A stretch of DNA of 64,000 bases from an uncultured Granulosicoccaceae bacterium (GCA_938007995.1 CALLLW010000036.1:62001-126000), one strand, 5' to 3'; numbered from the stretch's first letter, positions 1-9,002 are shown. Notes: generated from the letters alone by a model not told the origin. A program made the numbers and translations.

Positions 1-543
1 CATGAATGACCGAAAACAAGTGCCCACTGATAGCCTGGCAGCTTTAGAGACCGTGGATTCAAAAAATCAATAGCGCATCAGCTCTGTTGTATCACTCTGT
101 ATTTGTTGCACTCGCGGTGCCCGCTGCATCGGCGGGTTCATTATTAAAGACGGTTCTAACCATTTCTTTCTGAATCCACCCAACAAAGGCATCCCCACTG
201 AACCATTCTGGCAGGCGGGAGTCGACTGGCCCTGAGAGACTGGCTTTGGGACATTTCCTTGATAGTCACTGTCTAACTGGGCTGCTGTAGGTAACGGGTT
301 AATACACCGCCTGGATTAACACGATACATGTCGAAGATGATTACGCAGGCGTTTGCCATACTGACAAAATTAGTTACAGTCAGTCCAATCAAAGAGTTGT
401 TAGGCTTGCACTATAATTGTCACAACTAAAACGCTGCGTATATTTTACAAACAACGTTTTAACAAGAAACTAATCCCCCTGCGCCGCAGTCCAGCGTGTG
501 TAAGGCGCAACAATATAAAACCCTGGAACTCCTGAGACCAGCA
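1..543. other. Intergenic region; possible 3' end of a gene at the left edge
   Basis: No convincing gene is visible. A frame open from base 2 to a TAG at 71-73 encodes 23 residues and could be the tail of a gene that starts outside the window, but nothing in it is recognisable. A TATAAT hexamer at 412-417 could be the -10 box for the BLUF gene; no good -35 partner is seen. The arms TAAAACG (427-433) and CGTTTTA (455-461) form a 7-bp inverted repeat just downstream that could be an operator. Confidence 0.4.
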
Positions 544-978
544 ATGGAACTAATCAAGCTAATTTATACCAGTGCAGCCAAACCCTATTGCGATCTGGCT
601 GAAGCAGATCGAATTCTGGAAACTTCACAAAGACTAAACAGCATCAATGGCATCACCGGGATTCTGTATTTTTCGAACAGTTATTTCCTGCAATATCTGG
701 AAGGTGACAAAGCCGCTATTAATGAGACCTATGAGCGCATCACGCAGGATAAACGTCACCACAAGATTCGATTGGTCATTACAGCACCGCTCGAAAAGCG
801 CGAGTTTGGGGAATGGTCTATGGGATATATTCCACAATCCGAGTTACTTACTCCACTGAACCTGAAGTTCATGAACGGACCGGATTTCAACCCGAAGAAT
901 ATTTCTCCGGAAGAGTCGCTACAATTGATTTTCGAATTACGCGCACAGCTGCCAAAGGCACACTACACGACAGACTGA
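544..978 (+). CDS. BLUF-domain blue-light photoreceptor, stand-alone
   Basis: BLUF proteins bind FAD non-covalently and sense blue light through a hydrogen-bond switch around the flavin. Counting from the ATG at 544, the canonical residues fall at the classical positions: Tyr8, Asn32, Gln50 (in YFLQYLEG), Trp91 and Met93 (in GEWSMGY). This strongly favours 544 over the upstream GTG at 496. The protein is about 144 residues, so it is a BLUF domain plus a short C-terminal helical tail with no fused output domain. Such short BLUF proteins act through protein partners. No partner is adjacent: the next gene (bioY) is on the opposite strand. The nearest candidate output, the c-di-GMP protein at 19.6 kb, is far away. 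Family call is firm; the output is unknown. Confidence 0.93.
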   Translation: MELIKLIYTSAAKPYCDLAEADRILETSQRLNSINGITGILYFSNSYFLQYLEGDKAAINETYERITQDKRHHKIRLVITAPLEKREFGEWSMGYIPQSELLTPLNLKFMNGPDFNPKNISPEESLQLIFELRAQLPKAHYTTD

Positions 979-1090
979 AGTGGCGTCATAGCTACGATAG
1001 CCACAGTTTTGTGAAAGCAAACGCTCGGGAAAAGCGTAGCGAAATAATTGCAATCTTTAGTGGCTTTAGAAAATCGCTCATACTTTTACA

Positions 1091-1126
1091 TAAAAAAAGG
1101 CAGGTGATATTCAATCACCTGCCTTT
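1091..1126 (-). terminator. Intrinsic terminator of bioY
   Basis: A perfect 13-bp stem, AAAGGCAGGTGAT (1096-1108) with ATCACCTGCCTTT (1114-1126), has a 5-nt loop and is followed on the minus strand by a run of T (complement of 1092-1098). It lies about 35 bp past the bioY stop codon. It may also punctuate transcription of the convergent BLUF gene. Confidence 0.88.
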
Positions 1127-1159
1127 GCCGTACAGTAAAGATTAAAGCAAATACAACTG

Positions 1160-1810
1160 TTAACTGCGTGCTTTACCTACCAGCTTCCAGACTGCTGGCA
1201 CCGCAATGGCTGCAATCGCGAGTTTGATTAGATCACCAATGATGTAGGGCGTGAGGCCCCAGGCAAATGTTTGAGCGGCAACCGTTTCGTACTGTGCTGA
1301 GTTAAACAGACCCGTGTTGATCAGGTACCCCAGCCACAGTAAGCCCGGCACATAGATCAATACGTTAGCGACCAACATCGAGCCGCCCAGCCCCTCTATT
1401 GAGCGATCCAGCCCACGTCGTGCGACCCATCCAAGATAGACAGTAGCGAGTACATAGCCAACCAGATAACCACCGGTTGTGCCCATCATGTAAGCGAGAC
1501 CATTTTTGTCAGCACTGGAGTTGGCGAAAATATCAAGCCCCATTGCACCGAGAGCCATGTAGCCGAGTATGGTGATCAGACCCAGCTTCGGCCCATAGGC
1601 CACGCCCAGCGTTAATACTGCCAGCGTACCCAGGTTGATCGGCACCGGAGAAGGCGGTACCGGAATTTTTATTTGTGCAGCAATCGCCAGCACAGCAATA
1701 CCTACGGCAACAAGGATTGCCTGCTTGACAAGAAGAGCCGAGCCTTCGGTTGGCCCGAGAGATTCAGCCAATGCCTCTGTTACGGTCTCATCATAACTGG
1801 TGGTAACCAT
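1160..1810 (-). CDS. bioY: BioY family biotin transporter, S component
   Basis: BioY is the substrate-binding integral-membrane component of the biotin ECF transporter. It works with the shared energising module EcfA/EcfT, or alone in some bacteria. The 216-residue protein has about six hydrophobic segments and family signatures: the IKIPVPPSPVPINLGTLAVL block near residue 48, then GPKLG, GYLVGYV and the C-terminal LTPYIIGDLIKL segment. The N-terminal 25 residues are an acidic extension. No bioM/bioN genes are adjacent. I found no BirA-type or BioR-type operator upstream, so regulation cannot be stated. A strong terminator follows the gene. Confidence 0.92.
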   Translation of the reverse strand: MVTTSYDETVTEALAESLGPTEGSALLVKQAILVAVGIAVLAIAAQIKIPVPPSPVPINLGTLAVLTLGVAYGPKLGLITILGYMALGAMGLDIFANSSADKNGLAYMMGTTGGYLVGYVLATVYLGWVARRGLDRSIEGLGGSMLVANVLIYVPGLLWLGYLINTGLFNSAQYETVAAQTFAWGLTPYIIGDLIKLAIAAIAVPAVWKLVGKARS

Positions 1811-2054
1811 CTATATCGTTTCACCTGATTTGCCTGCAGAACATTGTGTTGTACGCAGGGTTTGTGTTGGGAAGTTTTTGCGTAAAAACCGGGCCGAGCC
1901 GGCACCATCACGCCGCACTATGTTAACCGCTTTCCATGCCTTTTTCGAGTTAAAGACTAACGAGCGGCGGTATCGGGCGGACTACGGGCCTACGCCTGCA
2001 ACTTATCGTGTGCAAAGCGCATAAGCGCGGCAGCACCGGTCTGTTTATCGAAAC

Positions 2055-2597
2055 TCACTGGTCCGTGAATCTAACCGAGCCAATGTAGGGCAGATTTCTG
2101 TTTCTCTGCGCGTAATCAATACCGTAACCGACGACAAATTTGTCTTCGATTTCAAAGCCGACCAGGTCGGCCCTCACGTCCACTTCTCTGCGTTCAGGTT
2201 TATCCAACAGAGCACAAACCATCATGCGGGCGGGCTTGCGTGACTCCAGCAAGCTGACCACGTGATTTAACGTGTGGCCGGTATCGACAATATCTTCAAC
2301 CACCAATATGTCGCGGCCTTTGATCTCACCACGCAGATCTTTAAGGATGCGAACTTCCCGGGAAGACTCCATCGAGTCACCGTATGAGGAGGTTTCAAGA
2401 AAATCAACTTCAACCGGTAAGTCGAGCTCTCTGACCAGATCTGCAATGAACATAAACGAACCGCGCAACAAACCGATCACGATGAGCTTTTCAGACGCTG
2501 CAAACCGACGGGTAATTTCAGCCGCCATGGCTTCTACCCGGGCGGCAATTGCCTTGGCAGAGATCATGTCATCAATGACGTAGTTATCGTGTTGCAT
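2055..2597 (-). CDS. hpt: Hypoxanthine phosphoribosyltransferase
   Basis: Purine salvage enzyme converting hypoxanthine (and often guanine) with PRPP to IMP (GMP). The 180-residue length is normal. The PRPP-binding motif [13 protein letters not shown] is intact, as are the [12 protein letters not shown] region and the ETSSYGD flexible-loop segment. The gene lies 64 bp downstream of pyrE in the same direction and probably belongs to the same transcription unit, which places purine salvage and pyrimidine synthesis, both PRPP users, together. Confidence 0.95.
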   Translation of the reverse strand: MQHDNYVIDDMISAKAIAARVEAMAAEITRRFAASEKLIVIGLLRGSFMFIADLVRELDLPVEVDFLETSSYGDSMESSREVRILKDLRGEIKGRDILVVEDIVDTGHTLNHVVSLLESRKPARMMVCALLDKPERREVDVRADLVGFEIEDKFVVGYGIDYAQRNRNLPYIGSVRFTDQ

Positions 2598-2661
2598 GCA
2601 AGGTACCGGTGAGCCGGACTGACACTTCGCCTGCTTTTAAGCAGCAAGCCTGTGTGTCGAA

Positions 2662-3357
2662 TCAGGTTTTCGGCTGATAGGATCCGCCATGATCCTGCGA
2701 CCATTGCAATGGCTGGTGAAGGAAGCTTTCCACTTCATCAAGCGTGGCGGAATCGAAGTGCCCTTCTGCACGACAACAAGCCAGTACATCCCACCAGGTC
2801 GCCAGATGATGCAGAGTTAAGCCACGGCTAGCGAGTTTTGATTCTGTATCGGGAAAAATATCGTAGTAGAAGATGACCAGTGTGTGTTCAGTAACAGCAC
2901 CTGCATCACGCAACGCATCAGCGAATACCAGCTTCGATCCACCGTCAGTGGTCAGGTCTTCAACCAGTAACACTCGCTGACCCTCTTCAAGATACCCTTC
3001 TATCTGTGCATCGCGCCCAAAGCCTTTGGGTTTTTTACGAACATACTGCATTGGCAGCCCCATACGCTCTGATATCCATGCGGCGAAGGGGATACCTGCC
3101 GTCTCCCCTCCGGCCACAGCATCAAATGCTTCAAAGCCTGCATCGCGTAATAGTGTTGAGACTGCAAAGTCCATCAGTGCCGCGCGGATACGCGGGTAGG
3201 AAATCAGTTTTCTGCAATCAATATAAACCGGACTGGCGAGTCCTGAAGTCAGTGTATAGGGCTGGTCTGCACGAAAGTTTACCGCACCAATCTCGAGCAA
3301 CATACTGGCAGTCAATTCTGCCATGGTTTCTTTATCAGGAAATGTATTCTGAAACAT
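2662..3357 (-). CDS. pyrE: Orotate phosphoribosyltransferase
   Basis: Converts orotate and PRPP to orotidine 5'-monophosphate in de novo pyrimidine synthesis. The 231-residue protein shows [17 protein letters not shown] (substrate and lysine-rich loop) and the PRPP motif [13 protein letters not shown]. It is of the longer PyrE type with a C-terminal extension ([14 protein letters not shown] onward), rather than the shorter enteric type. It starts 2 bp after pyrC, so the two are almost certainly cotranscribed and catalyse nearby steps of the pathway. Confidence 0.95.
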   Translation of the reverse strand: MFQNTFPDKETMAELTASMLLEIGAVNFRADQPYTLTSGLASPVYIDCRKLISYPRIRAALMDFAVSTLLRDAGFEAFDAVAGGETAGIPFAAWISERMGLPMQYVRKKPKGFGRDAQIEGYLEEGQRVLLVEDLTTDGGSKLVFADALRDAGAVTEHTLVIFYYDIFPDTESKLASRGLTLHHLATWWDVLACCRAEGHFDSATLDEVESFLHQPLQWSQDHGGSYQPKT

Positions 3358-3359
3358 AG

Positions 3360-4430
3360 TTACTCTTGGGTTATTGATTCGACATACCAGTGAACGTCAC
3401 ACAGTGGATCAAAGACGGTAACTTCGCCATCAGCGGTGCGAAGTTTATCCATTGCCGCCACTGGCTCCACCTGCTTTTTTAACGTGACCGTGCCACCGTT
3501 GGCAGGTATTCCATAAAAAGCGGCACCGTTCAGAGAGACAAATGCCTCAAGTTTATCGAGCGCATTTTCTTCTTCAAAAACATGTGCAACGCAGGCCAGT
3601 GTGTTCGGTGCATTGTAAACGCCCGCACAACCGCATGCGCTCTCTTTTGCACCATCAACATGCGGTGCACTGTCAGTACCAAGAAAAAATCTTTTATCAC
3701 CAGAGACTGCCGCCTGGCGCAATGCCAACCGGTGCTTTTCACGCTTGGCAATCGGCAGACAATAATAATGCGGCCTGATACCACCCTGAAAAATGTGGTT
3801 GCGGTTTATCATTAGATGATGCGTGGTGATGGTTGCGGCCAGATCGCGCTGGTGACTCTGCACGTATTGCACACCGTCTTCGGTGGTGACGTGCTCCATA
3901 ATCACACGCAGCCCGGGTGTTCTCTGCCGCAGCGGATCGAGCACTTTTTCAATAAACACAGCTTCGCGGTCAAAAATATCTACCTCGGGGTCAGTCACTT
4001 CACCGTGCACGCAAAGCGGCAAGCCAATCTCTGCCATGCGCTCGAGCACCGGTGCAACTTTTTTAACCTCCCTGACTCCAGAGTCTGAGTTGGTTGTCGC
4101 GCCTGCCGGGTATAACTTAACTGCGGTGATCAAGCCGGCTGCATGCGCACTGGCTACATCATCCGGGTCGGTTGCTTCAGTCAGGTATAACGTCAGCAGC
4201 GGTGTAAAACCTGCACCCTCCGGAATGCATAGCTTGATTCGTTCAAGGTAGCTTTCGGCATCGCTTTTTGTCACGACCGGCGGCACCAGATTCGGCATCA
4301 CCAGCGCTCTGCCAAAGTGCGCTGCTGTGTCGGGCAAAACCGATTGCATCATCGCGCCATCACGAAAGTGCACATGCCAGTCATCCGGCCTTGTTATGGT
4401 CAGCTCAGCAGCCATTGATTTACTTTGCAC
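3360..4430 (-). CDS. pyrC: Dihydroorotase (class II)
   Basis: Zinc amidohydrolase that interconverts carbamoyl aspartate and dihydroorotate. Motifs in order: DWHVHFRDG (metal-binding HxH), [16 protein letters not shown] (the carboxylated lysine in KLYPAGAT), CVHGE, EHVTT and GTDSAPH. The 356-residue length fits the class II enzyme. Two starts are possible; the second methionine is five residues later. It lies 29 bp downstream of the DmdA-like gene and 2 bp upstream of pyrE. Confidence 0.95.
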   Translation of the reverse strand: MQSKSMAAELTITRPDDWHVHFRDGAMMQSVLPDTAAHFGRALVMPNLVPPVVTKSDAESYLERIKLCIPEGAGFTPLLTLYLTEATDPDDVASAHAAGLITAVKLYPAGATTNSDSGVREVKKVAPVLERMAEIGLPLCVHGEVTDPEVDIFDREAVFIEKVLDPLRQRTPGLRVIMEHVTTEDGVQYVQSHQRDLAATITTHHLMINRNHIFQGGIRPHYYCLPIAKREKHRLALRQAAVSGDKRFFLGTDSAPHVDGAKESACGCAGVYNAPNTLACVAHVFEEENALDKLEAFVSLNGAAFYGIPANGGTVTLKKQVEPVAAMDKLRTADGEVTVFDPLCDVHWYVESITQE

Positions 4431-4459
4431 CCTTTTAACGGTTGTGATTTAAAAATTAC

Positions 4460-5572
4460 TCAGACATTCCAGCGATTATCGCACACGACAGCGTCGACCT
4501 CAGCCCCGTCAACCAACACACTGACAGATTGACCCGGCTGACTGGATTGAATGTCGAGCATCGCAAACATCAGATTCGCCGCGTACTTTGGTGACCATGC
4601 GCAACTGCTTGCCAGACCTATTGCCGTGGCACCCGCGCTGACCTGCCAGCGCTCGCGCAAGGCAGGCAATGGATCTCCTTTTGCCATCACGTGGCACAAG
4701 CGACGCTTGATACCGCTTTGCTGCATCTGCTCTATTGACTCACGCGCCATGTACTCGGCGGATTTGTCGAGATTGAGGAACGGCTCCATGCCACACTCAA
4801 GAATATGGTCGTCCAGTGTCATGTCACTACCGTAGGATTTCAAGCCGCTTTCAAGACGCTCGATCAGGTTGGGCGCACCCACCTTGATGTTGTATTTCTG
4901 GCCTGCCTGCCAGACGGCATCCCACAGTGCGATGCCATCCGCGGAGCTTTGCAGATAAACCTCAAAGCCGCCCTGCCCGCTCCAGCCTGATCGCGCCAGC
5001 ACCACTGGTATACCGTTTATCTTTGTTTCAATGAAACGGAAAAAACGAATGTCACGGATACTGTCGTCAAGCAAATCAGCCATCAGATCATCCGCCTTCG
5101 GCCCCTGCACCGCAAGCGGGCTGACATCAGGCTCAAACACCTGAACATCATAACCACATCCGTAAGCGATGCCTTTTACCCATAACAACACATCAGAGTC
5201 AGCGATCGAAATCCAGAAGCGATCTTCACCCAGACGCAGGATCAACGGGTCATTGATGATCAGCCCGTCCTGATCTGCCAGAGGCGCATAGACGCATTGG
5301 CCGATATCACAGCTGGCAATATCGCGAGGGGTGATCAATTCAACCAGTTTAAGTGCATCCGGACCCACAACTTCCACCTGCCGCTCTGCCGCGACATCCC
5401 AGATCTGTACGTGCTCACACAGATGTTGATATGCCTGTGGGTTACTACTGAATGACACAGGCAGTGTCATGTGGTTGTAGATCGTGAAACTTTGAATACC
5501 GAGATCAAAGACCCGGTCTTCATAAGCGGTTTTACGCAGTCTTGGAGACAGAACTAGTTCAGTCGGATGCAT
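4460..5572 (-). CDS. dmdA: DmdA-like tetrahydrofolate-dependent DMSP demethylase (GcvT fold)
   Basis: DmdA transfers a methyl group from dimethylsulfoniopropionate to tetrahydrofolate, giving methylmercaptopropionate. The 370-residue protein has the GcvT/aminomethyltransferase fold. From memory its sequence follows DmdA closely: SPRLRKTAYEDRV at the N-terminus, YNHMTLPVSF, HVQIWDVAAERQVEV, FWISIADSDVLLWVKG, EPDVSPLAVQGPKAD, IRFFRF, ARSGWSGQGGFEVY, and PNLIERLESGLKSYGSDM followed by ECG. Ordinary GcvT proteins lack the YNHM and APNLIER contexts. DmdA-like paralogues without DMSP activity exist, so activity is inferred. It lies upstream of pyrC, so its methyl-THF product could feed one-carbon and nucleotide metabolism. 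No dmdB, dmdC or dmdD is in the window. Confidence 0.75.
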   Translation of the reverse strand: MHPTELVLSPRLRKTAYEDRVFDLGIQSFTIYNHMTLPVSFSSNPQAYQHLCEHVQIWDVAAERQVEVVGPDALKLVELITPRDIASCDIGQCVYAPLADQDGLIINDPLILRLGEDRFWISIADSDVLLWVKGIAYGCGYDVQVFEPDVSPLAVQGPKADDLMADLLDDSIRDIRFFRFIETKINGIPVVLARSGWSGQGGFEVYLQSSADGIALWDAVWQAGQKYNIKVGAPNLIERLESGLKSYGSDMTLDDHILECGMEPFLNLDKSAEYMARESIEQMQQSGIKRRLCHVMAKGDPLPALRERWQVSAGATAIGLASSCAWSPKYAANLMFAMLDIQSSQPGQSVSVLVDGAEVDAVVCDNRWNV

Positions 5573-5683
5573 GTGTTTTATCCACCATAGTTATAGAAAA
5601 CCGCCGAATTAAAGCATGAAGAATACGCTGACACTTCACCCTGCGCGAAGGCCATGATGCTATTCTTGGCGTTATCGTTTACC

Positions 5684-5687
5684 GGAG
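5684..5687 (+). promoter_or_regulatory. Ribosome binding site that decides the flavin reductase start
   Basis: GGAG with an 8-nt spacer to the ATG at 5696. The upstream in-frame ATG at 5654 has no comparable site and would add a hydrophobic leader unusual for this soluble family. Confidence 0.6.
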
Positions 5688-5695
5688 TAACATAC

Positions 5696-6361
5696 ATGCA
5701 ATACGACCCCGCGAATCCAGATCATGGTTTGCATTTTGATCCTTTCAAAGCGCTGGTCGTACCGCGACCAATCGGCTGGATATCCACCCTGTCTGCAGAC
5801 GGCCAGGCCAACCTGGCACCGTTCAGTTTTTTTAACGCTTTATCAGATAAACCGCCGTTCCTGGTTGCCTCCCTGTCTAACGGCAACGATACGGTGACCA
5901 ATCTGCTGGCCACTGAAGAATGCACCGTGTGCGTGGTACACCTGGAATTGATGGATAAAATGAACATGAGCAGTGCCGCCGTCGATGCCAGTGTCAATGA
6001 GTTTGAACTGGCAGAACTTGCTATTGAAAAATCCAACCGTGTCAAACCATCGCGCGTAGCCGGATGTCCTGCAGCGTTCGAATGTCAGTTGTATCAATCC
6101 ATTCCCTTGCCACTCAACAAAGACACAGGCGGCGGATTCACGACGGTGATTCTTGAAGTGGTCAGCATCTATGTTGACGATAAATATTTGCGTGATGGCC
6201 GCGTCGACACAGCCACCATGCAGCCTGTCTCAAGGCTCGGCTATATGGATTACGCTGTTACCAATGAATCGAATATGTTTTGCCTGAACCGCCCTCAGGT
6301 TGCAGACGACGGAAAAAACGCCAGTCTCGATACCACACCGTGGGATGGCACTTATCGTTAA
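5696..6361 (+). CDS. Flavin reductase family protein (FMN-binding split barrel)
   Basis: A 221-residue protein of the DIM6/NtaB flavin reductase-like family. These proteins bind FMN and either reduce free flavin for a partner monooxygenase or act on other substrates. Visible signatures: PRPIGWISTLSADGQANLAPFSFF near residue 23, PPFLVASL, the conserved RVAGCPAAFECQL segment, and a C-terminal SRLGYMDYAV. It is divergent from the DmdA-like gene with about 120 bp between, which may hold promoters for both, and convergent with the TauE gene. No monooxygenase partner is next to it, so the physiological role is open. Confidence 0.85.
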   Translation: MQYDPANPDHGLHFDPFKALVVPRPIGWISTLSADGQANLAPFSFFNALSDKPPFLVASLSNGNDTVTNLLATEECTVCVVHLELMDKMNMSSAAVDASVNEFELAELAIEKSNRVKPSRVAGCPAAFECQLYQSIPLPLNKDTGGGFTTVILEVVSIYVDDKYLRDGRVDTATMQPVSRLGYMDYAVTNESNMFCLNRPQVADDGKNASLDTTPWDGTYR

Positions 6362-6408
6362 CCAGCCACGCCTTAGAATGACCAAGGCTCCTATAAAATG
6401 ACTACAAC

Positions 6409-7164
6409 TCACAATAAAAAAGAGCGTCGAATCAGGTTAAGGCCCATCAAAAAGAAGACCGCTAACACTGCTTTTTGAAACTGCTCACCACCAAGAAATC
6501 GACGCAAATACTCACCAATAGAAAACCCGATCAGTGTTGGAATAATCATTAAAAAAGAGGCAAAAGCGAGCTTTGTATCAAGCAGCCCGTTGAACAGATA
6601 ACCGACAAACAAAGGTACCGTGCCGCATAGAATAATAAAACCGGAGTAGCGTACAAATTCTTCTTTATTGCACTTGATCGACAACAGGTAGATCACCATC
6701 GGTGGCGACCAGATAGCAGTCAGCCCGCCCATCACTCCAGACAATGCTCCGAGCGCAAACTGGACCGACCGGTCTACCTGCGGCGGTATTTTAGGCGGTG
6801 ACTGTACAAAGCTGGTGATGGTCCATAACACCACCATCACACCGATACCAAGCACCAAGGCTCTGGTGCTTGCATAGGCAGCGAACAGCGAAGCAATAAA
6901 CAACACCACCGACATGCTGCACACAAACGGCCAGAACCTCTCAACTGACTCTTTGACGTGCCCGCCACGATAGACCTGCCAGCTGTTGGTCACCAGGCCG
7001 GGCAGCAACAAAAAAGCAATCGCGATTCGCGGATCAACAAACTGCGCCAACATTGAAATACTGATGGTTGGCAGGCCAAGCCCGATCACACCTTTAACCG
7101 TTCCGGCCAAAAGAAAAACAGCCACAGCCAATAGCAATACTTCAGTGGTGACAGTAGCACTCAT
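6409..7164 (-). CDS. TauE/SafE (TSUP) family membrane permease
   Basis: Members export sulfite, sulfoacetate or related organic anions, though many are uncharacterised. The 251-residue protein has about eight hydrophobic segments. The N-terminal AGTVKGVIGLGLPTISI block and the internal ALSGVMGGLTAIWSPPMVIYLL block form the two duplicated TSUP half-repeats. It overlaps the upstream FGase-like gene by 4 bp, so the two are translationally coupled. Sulfur transport is attractive given the sulfur genes nearby, but the partner suggests another carboxylate could be the substrate. Confidence 0.88.
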   Translation of the reverse strand: MSATVTTEVLLLAVAVFLLAGTVKGVIGLGLPTISISMLAQFVDPRIAIAFLLLPGLVTNSWQVYRGGHVKESVERFWPFVCSMSVVLFIASLFAAYASTRALVLGIGVMVVLWTITSFVQSPPKIPPQVDRSVQFALGALSGVMGGLTAIWSPPMVIYLLSIKCNKEEFVRYSGFIILCGTVPLFVGYLFNGLLDTKLAFASFLMIIPTLIGFSIGEYLRRFLGGEQFQKAVLAVFFLMGLNLIRRSFLL

Positions 7165-7895
7165 GCGTGCCTGGCAATTAGCCGGATCAGTGCAGTGACA
7201 ACAGAAACTATGGCCACGGGATTGCCGCGGTATTCACGGGGCCAGCCTGGTGTCGCTGCAGATTCCACTACACGGACTTCAGAAGACATTTCAATTTGCA
7301 CGGATGATATGCCTAACTCCAGTGCAGCAAACCTGGTGACGGTTTGATTAACCACCCCACCGGTAAACTTTGGATGATCAACCACCACTCTGCGCCAGGC
7401 ATCTTCGGTATTCGCGGTCAGTGATTGCACGTTGGTCTGCTTAAAGCCTGCCCTTGTAAAGTACGGCAACACATCGCTGACACTGCAGGACCTGCCATTA
7501 ATCGTGCCTAAAGCCACACCCATGTGATAGCGGTTTCTCATGCCATGCAAGTCAATGAGAAACCCGATATTATGTTGCCGCACCAGCTTCTGTATCGCAT
7601 CTCTATAGTGGCTTTGATTACACCAGTTCGGATCTTCATCGGTTTCACTGCGCGTGGTGATGGTATAACAGTCAGTAAGCTCTGCCAGCAACAATGCCAG
7701 TGCCCCGGTGTACTCTTCCTGCATTTTGCAACTGCCGTCGCGAGTGTGCGCACAGGCGTGCGGTGCCGAGACCAAAACAGGGATTCGACCCTGTGTCGTC
7801 TCAAACCAGTCCTTCCCGCAGGTATCACCTCGATACTGGAACCGCTCCTCAAGCTCAGTCAGCTTCTGCAGCATTTCTGTTTGTTGTGGCCTCAT
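7161..7895 (-). CDS. N-formylglutamate amidohydrolase-like (HutG/FGase fold) protein
   Basis: A 244-residue protein with the zinc-dependent N-formylglutamate amidohydrolase layout: PVLVSAPHACAH (metal ligand region, residues 38-49), an EEYTG segment, FLIDLHGM near residue 113, and an SSVQIEMS segment near the C-terminus. In histidine degradation FGase releases formate from N-formylglutamate, but no hut genes are near. The 4-bp overlap with a TSUP permease suggests a dedicated amide or carboxylate pathway. Family call is reasonable; substrate unknown. Confidence 0.72.
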   Translation of the reverse strand: MRPQQTEMLQKLTELEERFQYRGDTCGKDWFETTQGRIPVLVSAPHACAHTRDGSCKMQEEYTGALALLLAELTDCYTITTRSETDEDPNWCNQSHYRDAIQKLVRQHNIGFLIDLHGMRNRYHMGVALGTINGRSCSVSDVLPYFTRAGFKQTNVQSLTANTEDAWRRVVVDHPKFTGGVVNQTVTRFAALELGISSVQIEMSSEVRVVESAATPGWPREYRGNPVAIVSVVTALIRLIARHA

Positions 7896-7984
7896 CGCCG
7901 AGTCATACCGTTACTGAAATATCCGACTGTTTTTTGCAAGATTATTTACCTGATAAACGCTCAGACCACTCCGCGCAGAGGTGA

Positions 7985-8013
7985 TTGACAAACCTCTTCT
8001 GTCATGACACTAT
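7985..8013 (+). promoter_or_regulatory. Candidate sigma-70 promoter for the structured RNA
   Basis: A perfect -35 TTGACA at 7985-7990 is followed after 17 bp by CACTAT (8008-8013), a weak -10; an alternative TATTTT lies at 8011-8016. Transcription would begin near 8020, just before the first hairpin of the RNA below. Confidence 0.5.
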
Positions 8014-8019
8014 TTTAAG

Positions 8020-8122
8020 CGTCAGGACATAAACCAGCCTGACAATGCGGTTGCCTTGCGGCAGCTGCAGTTTGTTAATTTGCCAACCTCTTACCACCCT
8101 TCTTGCGAAGGGTGGTTTTTTT
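8020..8122 (+). ncRNA. Candidate small RNA or leader RNA with three hairpins and intrinsic terminator
   Basis: About 100 nt between the divergently oriented FGase-like and amidotransferase genes. Hairpin 1: GTCAGG (8021-8026) with CCTGAC (8038-8043), 11-nt loop. Hairpin 2: a 10-bp stem, 8046-8055 with 8060-8069, with two G-U pairs and a UUGC loop. Hairpin 3: a perfect 10-bp stem, 8093-8102 with 8107-8116, again with a UUGC loop closed by C-G, followed by a T tract to 8122. A 23-nt unpaired A/T-rich segment lies between hairpins 2 and 3. There is no start-to-stop reading frame of note. It could be a free sRNA or a transcription-attenuating leader of the gene starting at 8205. I do not recognise it as a named RNA family. 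Confidence 0.62.
8093..8122 (+). terminator. Intrinsic terminator of the structured RNA
   Basis: ACCACCCTTC / GAAGGGTGGT perfect stem with a TTGC loop and seven T residues. The T tract is on the plus-strand side only, so the terminator acts rightward, although no coding gene precedes it on that strand. Confidence 0.88.
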
Positions 8123-8204
8123 ACCCCACCTGCCAGACCAAAAACTCCTCCTTCAACACTCAACAGCCACTACAATCCGATAAAACCACACCCAGGTCAG
8201 ACTC

Positions 8205-8897
8205 TTGAAAATCGGCATCCTGATTACCGGTCATCCTCCAGCGGAAACTGTCAGTGACTTCGGCACCTATGCCACTGCATTTGAAGCACTGTTGCAGGGC
8301 CATGGATTTACTTTCGAGAGCTGGGCATGCCTTGAAGGCGAGTTTCCGGAGTCAGTTAACGAAGCTGACGGCTGGCTGGTGACCGGCTCGAAGTTCGGAG
8401 CTTACGAGGAACACGCATGGATTGCATCACTTGAAGAATTTATTCGTACCGCTTACAGCCACGAAGTACCGCTGGTTGGCATTTGCTTTGGGCACCAGAT
8501 CATCGCAAAAGCGCTTGGCGGCAAAGTTGAAAAATTTTCCGGTGGCTGGTCAGTGGGCAGAGTTGAATATCACCTGGAAGGCCATCAGCAGCCCGTGCCA
8601 CTTTATGCGTGGCATCAGGATCAGGTTGTTGAGTTACCGGACGATGCATCCGTCGTTGGCTCTACAGACTTTTGCCAATACGCGGCGCTGAGCTACAAGG
8701 GCAAAGCCTACTCGCTGCAACCGCATCCGGAGTTCACCAGCGAATTTTTCAAAAAGTTGTTTGCGGCACGCAAGGCAGGACTGCCCCGGGCGGCACTCGA
8801 TCTGGCTCAACAGTCAGTGGCATCTGACCAAACCACCAACTCCGCAGTAATTGCGGAGTCTATTGCCGATTTCTTCAAGTCTGCGGCCAGCAGTTAG
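8205..8897 (+). CDS. Class I glutamine amidotransferase-like protein
   Basis: A 230-residue GATase1 protein starting at a TTG preceded by AGG (8194-8196). The nucleophile elbow GICFGHQ puts the catalytic Cys at about residue 94, and the His and Glu of the triad are in HPEFTSEF near residue 177. The GSKFGAYEEHAWI region near residue 66 is typical of the stand-alone GMP-synthase-like amidotransferases (YfeJ type). There is no fused synthetase domain; such proteins often hydrolyse gamma-glutamyl compounds or are of unknown role. It lies 83 nt downstream of the terminator of the structured RNA, which could make that RNA its leader. Confidence 0.87.
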   Translation: MKIGILITGHPPAETVSDFGTYATAFEALLQGHGFTFESWACLEGEFPESVNEADGWLVTGSKFGAYEEHAWIASLEEFIRTAYSHEVPLVGICFGHQIIAKALGGKVEKFSGGWSVGRVEYHLEGHQQPVPLYAWHQDQVVELPDDASVVGSTDFCQYAALSYKGKAYSLQPHPEFTSEFFKKLFAARKAGLPRAALDLAQQSVASDQTTNSAVIAESIADFFKSAASS

Positions 8898-8910
8898 GCA
8901 TCTGGCAAAC

Positions 8911-8936
8911 TGCCCAGGGAGACTATTTGGGCAGGC
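8911..8936. terminator. Hairpin after the amidotransferase gene
   Basis: CTGCCCA and TGGGCAG form a 7-bp stem around an 11-nt loop within 8911-8936, 15-40 bp past the stop codon and between convergent genes. No T tract follows, so termination is only suggested. Confidence 0.35.
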
Positions 8937-9002
8937 TACCTGGAAAGATCAGTAAAAAGTTTTCCGCACAGCCCGCCATTAAGTTGCAGCGCACCATAAA
9001 TG

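Noticed and set aside
1811..2054. Biotin-dependent operator upstream of bioY
   Set aside because: No TTGTAACC/GGTTACAA or TTATMKATAA palindrome is visible; the TTTTTGCGTAAAAA near 1877 looks like chance.
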